From Thiobacillus sp. (GTDB taxonomy: Bacteria > Pseudomonadota > Gammaproteobacteria > Burkholderiales > Thiobacillaceae): a stretch of DNA of 25,227 bases. Numbering within the stretch: the first letter of the stretch is position 1; each line of letters begins with the position of its first letter. The notes under the pieces were generated by a model, which was not told where the DNA came from, ran no database searches, and saw only the letters and a program-made list of their open reading frames with translations. The stretch is taken from NCBI GenBank assembly GCA_024710445.1, contig JANJUT010000069.1, forward strand, positions 1 through 25,227. Reading direction: 5' to 3'. The translations under genes and the position numbers were made by a program. This document shows positions 14,741-22,842 of this stretch, piece after piece.

Positions 14741-16996
14741 TTATGCAGGCACTGCCTCCTCGAATTCGAGCGCAACCTTGTCGCTGGCGTCGAGGTCGAT
14801 GGTCACCCGGCCGCCGTGTGCCAAGCGTCCAAACAGCAACTCGTCGGCCAGCGCCTTGCGGATCGTGTCCTGGATCAAACGCGCCATTGGACGCGCGCCC
14901 ATCAAGGGGTCGAAGCCATTCTTGGCAAGATAGGCCTTCAAGGCATCGGTGAAGACTGCCTCGACTTTTTTCTCATGCAACTGCTCTTCCAGTTGCATCA
15001 GGAACTTATCGACCACCTGCAGCACAATTGGCTCAGTCAGGGCGGCAAACGGGATGATTGCATCCAGGCGGTTGCGGAACTCCGGCGTGAACATCCGGCG
15101 AATTTCGCCCATTTCGTCACCGCTCTCGCGCGAGTTGGAAAATCCGATATTCGACTTGCTGAGCATTTCCGCCCCGGCATTGGTGGTCATGATGAGTACC
15201 ACATTACGGAAATCGGCCTTGCGCCCGTTGGTATCCGTCAGCGTGCCATGATCCATCACCTGCAGCAGCACATTGAAAATATCGGGGTGCGCCTTTTCAA
15301 CCTCATCCAGCAAGACAACGGAATAAGGTTGCTTGGTCACCGCTTCGGTCAGCAATCCGCCCTGGTCGAATCCGACATAGCCAGGTGGCGCGCCGATCAG
15401 GCGCGACACAGCGTGGCGCTCCATATATTCCGACATGTCGAAACGGATCAACTCGACCCCCAGCACATACGCCAGTTGGCGTGCGACCTCGGTCTTGCCG
15501 ACCCCGGTGGGGCCTGAAAACAGGAAATTGCCTATCGGCTTCTGCGGATCGCCCAAGCCACTGCGCGACATCTTGATCGCAGCCGTCAGCGCATCGATTG
15601 CCGCGTTCTGCCCAAACACCACCGCCTTCAGGTCACGATCCAGCGTTTTCAGTGAGTTCTTGTCGTCGGACGACACCGTTTTCGGCGGAATGCGCGCGAT
15701 CTTGGCAATGATGTCCTCGATTTCGCGCGGCGTGATCACACGTTTCTTCTTGGATTTAGGCAGAATGCGCTGCGCCGCGCCCGCCTCGTCGATCACGTCG
15801 ATCGCCTTGTCAGGCAAATGACGGTCATTGATATAGCGGGCCGACAACTGCGCAGCCGTGGTCAAAGCGGCTGCGGAGTATTTAACGCCATGATGGTCTT
15901 CAAAGCGCGATTTCAGGCCACGCAGGATCGCCACGGTCTCGGCTACGGAAGGTTCCGGCACATCCACCTTCTGGAAACGCCGCGACAAGGCATGATCTTT
16001 CTCGAAAATACCGCGATATTCCGTGTAGGTCGTCGCACCGATACAGCGCAACTGGCCAGACGACAGCGCCGGCTTCAATAGGTTGGAGGCATCCAGCGTG
16101 CCGCCCGAAGCCGCGCCCGCGCCAATCAGCGTATGAATCTCGTCGATGAACAGAATTGCCTTGGCGTTATCTGACAGCTGCTTCAGCACGCCTTTCAGGC
16201 GCTGCTCAAAGTCACCCCGGTATTTGGTTCCGGCAAGCAAGGCACCCATATCCAGCGCATACACCGTGCTTTCGGCCAGGATTTCAGGAACCGAGCCTTC
16301 GATGATGCGGCGTGCCAGACCTTCGGCAATCGCGGTTTTGCCCACGCCGGCTTCCCCCACCAGCAAGGGATTGTTCTTGCGACGGCGGCACAGGGTCTGG
16401 ACCACGCGCTCCAGTTCGTGCTCACGCCCGATCAGTGGATCGATCTTGCCGGCCAGTGCTTGCGCATTCAGGTTCTGCGCAAAGCTGTCCAGCGGCGAAG
16501 TGGCGGGCGCCTCGGAATGAGCCTCGACCGGCTCATCGGAACGCGGCGCAGGCTCGCTCTGTGGTGTCTTGGTGATGCCATGGGAAATAAAGTTGACGAT
16601 ATCAAGTCGCGATACGCCCTGCTGCCCGAGGAAATACACGGCATGCGAATCTTTTTCGCCAAACACGGCTACCAGAACATTCGCGCCGGTTACTTCCTTT
16701 TTGCCGGATGACTGCACATGCAGAATGGCACGCTGGATCACTCGCTGGAAACCCAGTGTGGGCTGGGTATCCACTTCGTCCTCACCCCCTACTTTGGGTG
16801 TGTGCTCCTCGATAAAGGCCACAATCTGCTCGCGCATGGTGTCGATATTCGCACCGCAGGCACGCAACACATCCAGCGCCGAGGGGTTATCCAGCATCGC
16901 CAGCAGCAAGTGCTCCACTGAAATGAATTCGTGGCGCTTCTGGCGCGCATCCATAAAGGCCATGTGCAGTGAGACTTCAAGTTCCTGGGCAATCAT
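14741..16996 (-). CDS. clpA: ATP-dependent Clp protease ATP-binding subunit ClpA
   Basis: ClpA is the AAA+ unfoldase that feeds substrates to ClpP. The 751-residue product has the N-domain double repeat (about 1-145), an acidic/Pro linker, D1 with Walker A GEAGVGKT at 214-221 and Walker B ILFIDEIH at 281-288, and D2 with Walker A GPTGVGKT at 495-502 and Walker B VLLDE at 561-565. It also has the ClpA tail. The start ATG follows the clpS stop with no gap (TAGATG), and GGAGGAAAG inside the end of clpS serves as ribosome binding site, so clpS and clpA are coupled. clpP is not in the window. Confidence 0.98.
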   Translation of the reverse strand: MIAQELEVSLHMAFMDARQKRHEFISVEHLLLAMLDNPSALDVLRACGANIDTMREQIVAFIEEHTPKVGGEDEVDTQPTLGFQRVIQRAILHVQSSGKKEVTGANVLVAVFGEKDSHAVYFLGQQGVSRLDIVNFISHGITKTPQSEPAPRSDEPVEAHSEAPATSPLDSFAQNLNAQALAGKIDPLIGREHELERVVQTLCRRRKNNPLLVGEAGVGKTAIAEGLARRIIEGSVPEILAESTVYALDMGALLAGTKYRGDFEQRLKGVLKQLSDNAKAILFIDEIHTLIGAGAASGGTLDASNLLKPALSSGQLRCIGATTYTEYRGIFEKDHALSRRFQKVDVPEPSVAETVAILRGLKSRFEDHHGVKYSAAALTTAAQLSARYINDRHLPDKAIDVIDEAGAAQRILPKSKKKRVITPREIEDIIAKIARIPPKTVSSDDKNSLKTLDRDLKAVVFGQNAAIDALTAAIKMSRSGLGDPQKPIGNFLFSGPTGVGKTEVARQLAYVLGVELIRFDMSEYMERHAVSRLIGAPPGYVGFDQGGLLTEAVTKQPYSVVLLDEVEKAHPDIFNVLLQVMDHGTLTDTNGRKADFRNVVLIMTTNAGAEMLSKSNIGFSNSRESGDEMGEIRRMFTPEFRNRLDAIIPFAALTEPIVLQVVDKFLMQLEEQLHEKKVEAVFTDALKAYLAKNGFDPLMGARPMARLIQDTIRKALADELLFGRLAHGGRVTIDLDASDKVALEFEEAVPA

Positions 16997-17305
16997 CTAA
17001 CTTTCCTCCATCGTACATTGCAGCGGATGCTGATGCTGCCGTGCGAAATCCACAACCAGTTCAACCTTGGTTTGGGCAATATCCTTGGGATACACCCCGC
17101 ACACGCCTACACCCTCAGTATGCACTTTGAGCATGATTTGTGTCGCCCGTTCAGAGTCGATGCCGAAAAACTTCTTGAGAACATGCACCACGAACTCCAT
17201 AGGGGTGTAATCGTCATTCAGCAACAAAACCTTGAACAAGGGCGGCGGCTTGACTCTAGCCGCAGTCGGTTCCAGTAGGGTACTGCTTTCTCTCTTGGTT
17301 GCCAT
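16997..17305 (-). CDS. clpS: ClpA adaptor protein ClpS
   Basis: ClpS binds the ClpA N-domain and delivers N-degron substrates. The 102-residue length is typical. The substrate pocket residues are visible in [17 protein letters not shown] (Asn30, Asp31) and in MLKVHTEG (His62), followed by the conserved [11 protein letters not shown] segment. An unstructured N-terminal extension of about 20 residues precedes the fold, as usual. It is the first gene of clpS-clpA. Confidence 0.97.
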   Translation of the reverse strand: MATKRESSTLLEPTAARVKPPPLFKVLLLNDDYTPMEFVVHVLKKFFGIDSERATQIMLKVHTEGVGVCGVYPKDIAQTKVELVVDFARQHQHPLQCTMEES

Positions 17306-17358
17306 AGCCCGAATAAGCCTGCTTTACATGCCTTATTTTGATGTGATGCGAGGAATTT

Positions 17359-17589
17359 TCAAGCCCGCCAGAAGTAGGGCTTAAACAAAAAACAGGAAAA
17401 CGGCCATGGTTTCGACCGAAGAACACAGCCCTCATGCCGGTCCAGCCGCACGTTTGCAGGGAGATCGTTCAAATGGTGACGGGCTGAATCAGCCCAAAAC
17501 AGTTCCAGCAGATGATCAGGATTATCTGCGACAAACGGAGCAGGCTGCACACCCAACGGCTTGAGCAGCCGCCCATCCGTCAGGTACAT
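17359..17589 (-). CDS. Possible small hypothetical protein
   Basis: A 76-codon ORF starting 10 bp after the small secreted protein gene. Codon use looks plausible for this genome in the first 55 codons (GC-rich third positions), but there is no good ribosome binding site, no recognised domain, and the C-terminus (PWPFSCFLFKPYFWRA) looks random. It would end 53 bp before the clpS start. It may be a chance ORF or the remnant of a longer gene. Confidence 0.3.
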   Translation of the reverse strand: MYLTDGRLLKPLGVQPAPFVADNPDHLLELFWADSARHHLNDLPANVRLDRHEGCVLRSKPWPFSCFLFKPYFWRA

Positions 17590-17598
17590 GCGGTAAAT

Positions 17599-17835
17599 TT
17601 ACTTTTTGCGCCGTGTTTCCGAGCAGCGAATGATTGCCTGGCTTGATTTCAGGTCGAGACAATGGCGCATATCGCCATGGGGCAGACGCCTCCCCCGATG
17701 CCGGGATGCGGACTGGGTCGCCGTAACCTGTTCTGCGGTGGCTGCGGTCTGATCTGTGGCGTCCCCCTCGATGCCATCCGCCATCGAAACGCTGGCTGCA
17801 CACACAAACGGCAGCACCATCAACCAAATTCTCAT
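17599..17835 (-). CDS. Small secreted hypothetical protein
   Basis: A 78-residue product with a clean signal peptide (MRIWLMVLPFVCAASVSMADG, cleavage probably after SMA). After it comes a low-complexity Thr/Ala segment, then MRHCLDLKSSQAIIRCSE with two cysteines ten residues apart that could form a disulfide. The latter motif resembles small periplasmic proteins of unknown function in betaproteobacteria; this is from memory, not a search. The ATG has GAGGGG upstream at good spacing. Confidence 0.6.
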   Translation of the reverse strand: MRIWLMVLPFVCAASVSMADGIEGDATDQTAATAEQVTATQSASRHRGRRLPHGDMRHCLDLKSSQAIIRCSETRRKK

Positions 17836-17948
17836 AAGATTTCCCCTCTCTGTGCCATGAAGCCGCTCTATTTAAGCTGCGTGGGGACATCTTACCGCCA
17901 TAACGCGGCTGATCGCGTGTTTCCAGTCCGTGAGAAACGCATCGCTGT

Positions 17949-18785
17949 TCACCCCCTGCGCGCCAGTTTGGCCGGCAGGAATTCCTGGGTGGTGGCGTAG
18001 CCCAGGTCGAACAGGGATTGTTTCTGCTCCGGGGTCATGTTGAATTCCAGCGGCGACATACCGTCCGTTTCGATCAGCACCGTGTTCAGCCACAGGGATT
18101 CGGAAAGATACTCGCGCGAGATCGTATTCATGAATGTGCGTATCAGCATGAACATGTAATCCGCCACCGGCAAAACCCGGCGTGCAGGATGAGCGGCCGC
18201 AAGCCGCTTGTCACGCAGGCGAAAACACACCACCGGCGTACGGTCCCCCGCCCAGTCGCAAAACAGGCTGTCTTCGGCCAGGATGCTGCCGTCGACCAGA
18301 ACATGCTCGCCATAGTGGTGAAAAGGAAAGATCAGGGGAATGGAAATCGAGTAAAGCACCGCGCGCGCCACCGTGATGTCGGGGCTGTTATCGCGATTGA
18401 ATACCACCGGCCGGCCAGAGCGCACATCGGCGGCCACCACGTGCAGATTTTTATCGAGATCGCCAAAACATATGCTGCCCAGCTGGCTTTCCATCCAGTG
18501 TTCGAAGCGCTTGCCGGTGGAAAGCCCACCGTTTTTCAACAGGCTGATCAGCGAATAACCGCGAAACTGGGCGAAATTGACATTGCGCAGCAGGAACTTG
18601 AGTTCGTTCATGTCCTTGCCTGCCGCCGCCAGTGAAGCCACCACACTGCCCCCGGACACGCCAACGATATGGTCATAGCCGATCCCCATGTCGGCCAGCG
18701 CGGTGAGCACCCCCACATGCGCCGGCAGGCGCGTGCCGCCGCCCGCCAGTACCGGCACGATCTGTTGCGGAAGCGGATCGCTCAC
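17949..18785 (-). CDS. Patatin-like phospholipase family protein
   Basis: A predicted serine lipid acyl hydrolase. It shows the three patatin marks: oxyanion loop AGGGTR near residue 14, nucleophile elbow GVSGG with Ser44, and the dyad aspartate in VDGS (Asp165). The lipid substrate is unknown. An ATG at 18791 lies directly against AAGGAG (1-base gap), whereas a GTG two codons later, at 18785, has correct 7-base spacing; I therefore place the start at GTG, giving 278 residues. No signal peptide is apparent. It stands alone between the small secreted protein and the MOSC gene. Confidence 0.85.
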   Translation of the reverse strand: MSDPLPQQIVPVLAGGGTRLPAHVGVLTALADMGIGYDHIVGVSGGSVVASLAAAGKDMNELKFLLRNVNFAQFRGYSLISLLKNGGLSTGKRFEHWMESQLGSICFGDLDKNLHVVAADVRSGRPVVFNRDNSPDITVARAVLYSISIPLIFPFHHYGEHVLVDGSILAEDSLFCDWAGDRTPVVCFRLRDKRLAAAHPARRVLPVADYMFMLIRTFMNTISREYLSESLWLNTVLIETDGMSPLEFNMTPEQKQSLFDLGYATTQEFLPAKLARRG

Positions 18786-18869
18786 AGGCATTCTCCTTGC
18801 AGGCTGCGTTGCATGACGCCAAGCGATTCAGCGACAGTTGATGGCAGGCGCTTCACGCTGGCGCATTCC

Positions 18870-19445
18870 TCATGCCGGTGCCACGGCCCCCGCGCCCTCG
18901 GCCAGCCCACCGTACACCGTATCGTTCAGCCGGATCAACCCGCCCGCCAGCACACGCGCCTTCATGCCGCCATGGCCACGCATCGCGTTATAGCCGCCCG
19001 GCCCCAGCACCGCTTCCATGCGCGAGCACGGATCGCAATGTCCCGTCACCTCCAGCACCACCTCGCTGCCAATGCGCAGCACCAGCGGCTGATCGCGAAA
19101 CAAGGCATGCGCTGCCAGCAGATTCAGCCCCGACACCACCAGATTGCGCCGCAACCCGGCAGGGTCAATGTGTGCTTGGCCCATCAACGCCGCCACCACC
19201 GGCAGATGCTCCGCCTGGATCAAGGTCACCTGCCGCGAACCTCCCTCAACCCGGCTCCGCGAAGGCTGCGCGTAATGGTCACCCTCCAGTCCGCAGGCCG
19301 CTATCGCCCGTACGGAGCCAACAGCGTCTACTACTCCTCGGCGTTGCGGTCGCAGATAAATCGCCTCGATCCGGCCCGGGCGCGGGAACCTGCCCGCCAG
19401 ATCACGCATCGCCATGCCATCGGGTTCAGTCAGCCCGGCCCTCAT
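18870..19445 (-). CDS. MOSC domain-containing protein
   Basis: MOSC domains (molybdenum cofactor sulfurase C-terminal) bind sulfur or Moco-type ligands and occur in amidoxime-reducing and related proteins. The 191-residue product shows the compact bacterial form: [13 protein letters not shown] at the start, [21 protein letters not shown], then [12 protein letters not shown] and the cysteine region [11 protein letters not shown] chose the ATG at 19445 because it overlaps the stop of the 30-residue ORF by 4 bp (ATGA); in-frame ATGs at 19415 and 19409 lack ribosome binding sites. A longer upstream reading to 19496 would run through the small ORF. The substrate is unknown. Confidence 0.85.
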   Translation of the reverse strand: MRAGLTEPDGMAMRDLAGRFPRPGRIEAIYLRPQRRGVVDAVGSVRAIAACGLEGDHYAQPSRSRVEGGSRQVTLIQAEHLPVVAALMGQAHIDPAGLRRNLVVSGLNLLAAHALFRDQPLVLRIGSEVVLEVTGHCDPCSRMEAVLGPGGYNAMRGHGGMKARVLAGGLIRLNDTVYGGLAEGAGAVAPA

Positions 19446-19534
19446 CCTGCCAACCACATGAACAGCCCGGTCACCCCGCCCACAACCGTCAGGCAAATCA
19501 GGCAGGCGAGCACGATTTTCACGAATACAGGCAC
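19442..19534 (-). CDS. 30-residue single-pass membrane peptide
   Basis: A very short ORF with a GTG start, encoding a nearly all-hydrophobic peptide ([19 protein letters not shown] then [10 protein letters not shown]) that would span the membrane once. The evidence for translation is a strong ribosome binding site, AGGAG seven bases before the GTG, and its tight fit: 16 bp after the nuclease stop and a 4-bp ATGA overlap with the MOSC gene. The function is unknown; it could act as a translational bridge or a membrane partner of its neighbour. Confidence 0.6.
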   Translation of the reverse strand: MPVFVKIVLACLICLTVVGGVTGLFMWLAG

Positions 19535-19550
19535 GATCGATCTCCTGACA

Positions 19551-20390
19551 TCAGGCCTGGCGCTTGCCCGAGCAATCCGGGTGACGCAAACAGCGCCAGA
19601 ATTCTTTCCCGGCATGCGCACCGTGCCTGGAACGACGCTTCATCATCCGGCCCTGGCACTCCGGGCAAAAAGGGGCGCCAGTCGTAAGCACGCTGAGCGG
19701 GTCGCGCAAAGTCACCCTGGCAGGCTGCCGCACCTTGCGAACCAGTCCGCGCAGCACCTTGCCGTCCATCAGCTCAATATTCCGAATTTTGGCAAATGCC
19801 CGCGCCTCATCGGTAAACACTCCCGATGTCACCGCGAACCCGCCCTTCGCGCCCCTGGCGGCCATCGCCTCATGCAGTTCGTGCAGCGCGCCCACCCCTA
19901 CCTTGATCGCGCGCCATTGCTTGCAATGCACCAGATAGGTCTCGCCCTGCTTCTTCAACACCAGATCAAAGATCCCGATCGTGCCGCCACGTCCCTTCTC
20001 CGCCACCGAATAGCCCCGGCGTCGAAACGCCTCGCTCACCATGAATTCAAACTGCTGCCAGCTCATGTTGCCGAGCCCGCCCCGGTCCGGACCCATGGTC
20101 GTCGGATCGCTCAATGCTCCACGCAGGCTGCGGCCATAGGCCGACATCGCCGCGCCCACCAGCAACATCAGCGGCAACCCATACTGCCCAACAAATACCA
20201 GAGAATTGAACACCTGCGGCCCCAGCAGTACGCTCGCTTTTCCCGCCAGTGAATCCACCGCTGCCACACGGGTGGCCACGCCATGCAGCCCGGCATACGC
20301 AGCAACTGCAAACAGCACGCCCAGCCACCAGGGAAGCTTGCTGGCCATCGCGATCAAACGGTCAAAGAAGGATTGTCTACGGTGCGCCAT
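19551..20390 (-). CDS. Membrane-anchored Mrr-like restriction endonuclease (DUF2034 type)
   Basis: A 279-residue protein with two N-terminal membrane segments (about 20-38 and 68-85), a PD-(D/E)XK nuclease domain of Mrr type (about 105-220) and a C-terminal zinc ribbon (CPEC and CLRHPDC). The nuclease motifs are FEFMVSEAFRRRGY (Glu115), FDLVL (Asp142) and HCKQW (His155, Lys157). The usual QxK motif is HxK here, which is unusual but keeps the catalytic lysine. Family members are thought to act on DNA and the substrate is not known. It is first in a compact set with a tiny membrane peptide and a MOSC gene. Confidence 0.82.
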   Translation of the reverse strand: MAHRRQSFFDRLIAMASKLPWWLGVLFAVAAYAGLHGVATRVAAVDSLAGKASVLLGPQVFNSLVFVGQYGLPLMLLVGAAMSAYGRSLRGALSDPTTMGPDRGGLGNMSWQQFEFMVSEAFRRRGYSVAEKGRGGTIGIFDLVLKKQGETYLVHCKQWRAIKVGVGALHELHEAMAARGAKGGFAVTSGVFTDEARAFAKIRNIELMDGKVLRGLVRKVRQPARVTLRDPLSVLTTGAPFCPECQGRMMKRRSRHGAHAGKEFWRCLRHPDCSGKRQA

Positions 20391-20603
20391 GTTTTTTCCG
20401 GACTTGTTTCAGGCTGCGACTCCATCCAGTGGAGCGACACCTAAGCTCGAGCTTCATTTTTTTCAGCATTATGCCCTGATCTGTTTTCCTGCCGGACAAC
20501 CCGCTTGCAGGCTGTCGCTCGCCATGCACGTCCCCAGGCCAGATCGGCCGGGCTGCCTATAATGGGTTGCCGTCATTCGAGCCCGCTTCGCAAACCTATC
20601 CGC
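20391..20603. other. Divergent intergenic region before the DUF456 gene
   Basis: About 213 bp between the nuclease gene (minus) and the DUF456 gene (plus). It holds a 12-bp palindrome AAGCTCGAGCTT at 20443-20454 and a TATAAT box near the plus-strand gene. Nothing else was recognised. Confidence 0.5.
20558..20563 (+). promoter_or_regulatory. Possible -10 box of the DUF456 gene
   Basis: A perfect TATAAT lies 40 bp before the ATG at 20604. The -35 region at 17-18 bp spacing is GC-rich (CAGGCC) and matches poorly. A start near 20570 would leave a leader of about 34 bases. Confidence 0.4.
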
Positions 20604-21089
20604 ATGGAAACCCAAATCCTGCTGTGGCTGCTTGCCGCAATCCTCATCGCACTTGGATTTGCCGGCCTCATCCTGCCTGCCGTACCCGGCATCCCGCTGG
20701 TATACGCCGGACTGATGCTGCTGGCCTGGGCAGACGACTTTGCCTACGTAGGCTGGGTCACGCTGTTGCTGCTGGGCATGCTGGCGCTGTTGAGCTACGG
20801 CATTGATTTCCTGGCCAGTGCCCTGGGCGCCAGGCGATTCGGCGCCTCGCCGCGCTCGGTGGTCGGCGCGGCGCTGGGTGCAGTGGTTGGATTGTTCTTC
20901 GGCCTGCCCGGCTTGCTGTTGGGGCCGTTTGTTGGTGCGGTCATGGCCGAGTTCACCGTTCACGGTTCAGCCCGCGCCGCAGCGCATGCCGGCGTGGGCG
21001 CCACCCTCGGGCTCTTGTTTGGCGCGCTGCTCAAGGTTGCGCTCGCCTTTTCCATGATCGGGGTGTTTGTGCTGGTACGGTTGCTGTAG
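20604..21089 (+). CDS. DUF456 family membrane protein
   Basis: A 161-residue, highly hydrophobic protein with Gly-rich membrane segments at about 3-25, 28-45, 47-68, 83-112 and 130-160. The N-terminal block LGFAGLILPAVPGIPLVYAGLML and the glycine-rich GAVVGLFFGLPGLLLGPFVGA are typical of DUF456, whose role is unknown. I place the start at METQILLW (ATG 20604), although no good ribosome binding site precedes it; a longer in-frame reading from 20505 adds a non-conserved, polar stretch across the promoter box. Confidence 0.85.
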   Translation: METQILLWLLAAILIALGFAGLILPAVPGIPLVYAGLMLLAWADDFAYVGWVTLLLLGMLALLSYGIDFLASALGARRFGASPRSVVGAALGAVVGLFFGLPGLLLGPFVGAVMAEFTVHGSARAAAHAGVGATLGLLFGALLKVALAFSMIGVFVLVRLL

Positions 21090-21121
21090 GCATTTGCCTC
21101 GAAGTTTAGCCGCAGTGCCCA

Positions 21122-21444
21122 TCACGCGTTCCGTCGGCTGTTCAGATTCACCACCACCCGCGTCAGCACCTCTTTTTCGTCTGGTCGGCTCTCGGCGATT
21201 AACAGGGTCATCGCCACCAGGGCATTGTCCGTAATGCGTTTGCCACCGTCGGCGCGATAAAGCGCCTGGTTTTTTTGCAGAAACCCAGAAATAGCACCGC
21301 AGCGATGCGCTTGTTTCCAACGACGAAGTGCTGGTTCTTGACCAGAAAATTCAGCAGATGCGCCGCCTTCTCTTCCAGGCTGGGATAGACCTCCTGACCA
21401 CCAAAAGTCTGCACCACGGCTAACTGAATTGCCGGGGTTTCAAT
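21122..21444 (-). pseudogene. Fic/RhuM-type protein remnant, frameshifted and 5'-truncated
   Basis: The minus strand carries a C-terminal stretch of a Fic/DOC-like protein of the type often beside restriction genes. Frame one reads QLAVVQTFGGQEVYPSLEEKAAHLL and on to GNKRIAAVLFLGF. A second frame then takes up with FLQKNQALYRADGGKRITDNALVA and ends NLNSRRNA before a stop at 21122. One deleted base near 21285 explains the shift. The Fic core, normally HxFx(D/E)GN(K/R), reads NQHFVVGNKR: the catalytic His position is Gln and the acidic residue is Val. No start codon or N-terminus is present upstream. Confidence 0.75.
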
Positions 21445-21568
21445 TCAACCTGCTGCGTGTTCAAGCAGCCTGACGGTAGCGGCAAGCTGAATAGTGGCCC
21501 CACTTATGCAATCGACACGGCATTTAAGGCGATGATGAGGCCGTATACAGAAAAACCCAGTCAATCGC

Positions 21569-22330
21569 ATGCCCACCGCCACCCCCGAAACCCTGCCCAT
21601 CCTCTACCGCGACGACCACCTCATCGCCATCCACAAACCGGCCGGGCTGCTGGTGCATCGCAGCGCGCTCGATCGCCACGAAACCCGTTTTGCGCTGCAG
21701 ATCCTGCGCGACCAGATCGGGCACAAGGTCTATCCCGTGCACCGGCTCGACAAAGGCACCTCCGGCGTGCAGCTGTTTGCGCTGGACCGCGACGTGGCGC
21801 GCGTGCTGAGCCAGCAGTTTGAACACGGCCAGGTCGCCAAGCGCTACCTTGCCATCGTGCGCGGCTGGCCGCCCGAATCGGGCGAGATCGATCACCCGCT
21901 TGCGCGCATGGCCGACGAATACGCCGGCATTGCCGCCAGCGCCACCGCCCAACCCGCGCGCACCCGCTACCGCCGGCTGGCCACCGTGGAACTGCCCTAC
22001 CGCGTGGATCGCACCCCCAGCAGCCGCTACGCCCTGGTCGAACTGCACCCGCTCACCGGCCGCTGGCACCAGCTGCGCCGCCACCTCAAGCACATCGCCC
22101 ATCCCATCATCGGCGACGCCACCCACGGCAAAGGCCGGCACAACCGCCTGTTTCAGGAACTGTTCGGCCACCCGCGCCTGTTGCTGGCCGCCACCGACAT
22201 GCAGCTGGCGCACCCGGTCAGCGGGCAGGCTTTGCACTTGCAGGCGGAATTGGCTGGGGATTTTGCGGAGGTGGTTGGGAAGTTGGGGTGGAGCGCGGCG
22301 CTCTGCGAAATGGCCTTGCTTTCCCCATAA
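21569..22330 (+). CDS. truC: tRNA pseudouridine(65) synthase TruC
   Basis: TruC makes pseudouridine at position 65 of tRNA. The 253-residue product aligns well with the E. coli enzyme as I recall it: ILYRDDHLIAIHKPAGLLVHRS at the start, HRLDKGTSGV with catalytic Asp61, QQFEHGQVAKRYLAIVRGW, then LTGRWHQLRRHLKHIAHPIIGD. The tail after residue 240 (WSAALCEMALLSP) is not conserved. The last 175 bp before the stop include a 134-bp block repeated at 23541-23674. No clear ribosome binding site precedes the ATG. Confidence 0.93.
   Translation: MPTATPETLPILYRDDHLIAIHKPAGLLVHRSALDRHETRFALQILRDQIGHKVYPVHRLDKGTSGVQLFALDRDVARVLSQQFEHGQVAKRYLAIVRGWPPESGEIDHPLARMADEYAGIAASATAQPARTRYRRLATVELPYRVDRTPSSRYALVELHPLTGRWHQLRRHLKHIAHPIIGDATHGKGRHNRLFQELFGHPRLLLAATDMQLAHPVSGQALHLQAELAGDFAEVVGKLGWSAALCEMALLSP
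22156..22289 (+). repeat. truC 3'-end direct repeat, copy 1
   Basis: This block inside truC has a same-strand copy at 23541-23674, offset 1385 bp. By hand alignment there are 9 mismatches in 134 bases (about 93% identity). The two copies enclose the HEPN-nucleotidyltransferase pair. Homology stops abruptly at both ends. Confidence 0.92.
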
Positions 22331-22413
22331 ATTTCCACTTATCAGCCTAAACGTGCTGTCATCGTGCCTGGAAACCGTGGTCTGCCCACCATGCTGCCAA
22401 TGCTGATCGCAGG

Positions 22414-22842
22414 TCAGCCCTGCTCCACCGGCCCAAGCGCCTGGACACGTTTGGCAACTGTCTGCGCAACGCGGATCAGCGCCTCCACCAGCGCATCGTC
22501 CACATCCAGATCGCCTTCGTACTCGGCCAGATTGCGCTTGTTGTGCGCCTGATCGAGCACCCGCCATTGCGCAGTTTCCAGCGCAAGTGTGTGCGTCAGG
22601 CACTGGAACACCAGATAGCGATTTTCGGAACGATAGCCATGCCAGCGCAGCGCTGCCAGCGACAACGCATGGGCCGCGTTGTAGGCCAGGTCGAAACGGC
22701 TCTCCAGAGAAAGCCCGGCATTTTCCGCGTCGCGCAGGCGCACCAGGCCCGAACGAACCAAGCCATCAAACTCCGCCTGTGCCGGCGGCTCGGCTTTGAG
22801 CTTGCCGATTTTGACCAGGTTATCCAGTGGCGAGGAGGTCAT
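22414..22842 (-). CDS. HEPN domain protein, probable toxin of HEPN-MNT pair
   Basis: A 142-residue all-helical HEPN protein. In this class of two-gene systems the HEPN protein is usually an RNase toxin and the partner nucleotidyltransferase neutralises it by AMP-transfer. The motif region reads KRNLAEYEGDLDVDD: Arg103-Asn104-x3-Tyr108. Canonical HEPN RNases have R-x4-6-H, so the His position is Tyr, a variant I associate with SAV_6107-like HEPN proteins. The start overlaps the partner gene by 23 bp. It lies within the interval bounded by the truC repeats. The role as toxin is inferred from family and context. Confidence 0.75.
   Translation of the reverse strand: MTSSPLDNLVKIGKLKAEPPAQAEFDGLVRSGLVRLRDAENAGLSLESRFDLAYNAAHALSLAALRWHGYRSENRYLVFQCLTHTLALETAQWRVLDQAHNKRNLAEYEGDLDVDDALVEALIRVAQTVAKRVQALGPVEQG

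Noticed and set aside
17522..17890. Minus-strand ORF of 122 codons overlapping the small secreted protein
   Set aside because: Another frame of the gene at 17599-17835, which has a signal peptide and a better ribosome binding site.
18669..20252. Plus-strand ORF of 527 codons
   Set aside because: Runs opposite the patatin-like, MOSC and nuclease genes; Arg/His/Pro-rich shadow sequence.
20443..20463. Palindrome AAGCTCGAGCTT followed by a T-run, terminator-like on the plus strand
   Set aside because: The stem has no loop, only 4 bp could pair, and no plus-strand gene lies upstream.
21524..22603. Minus-strand ORF of 359 codons over truC
   Set aside because: Antisense to a clear truC and runs into the HEPN gene in another frame.
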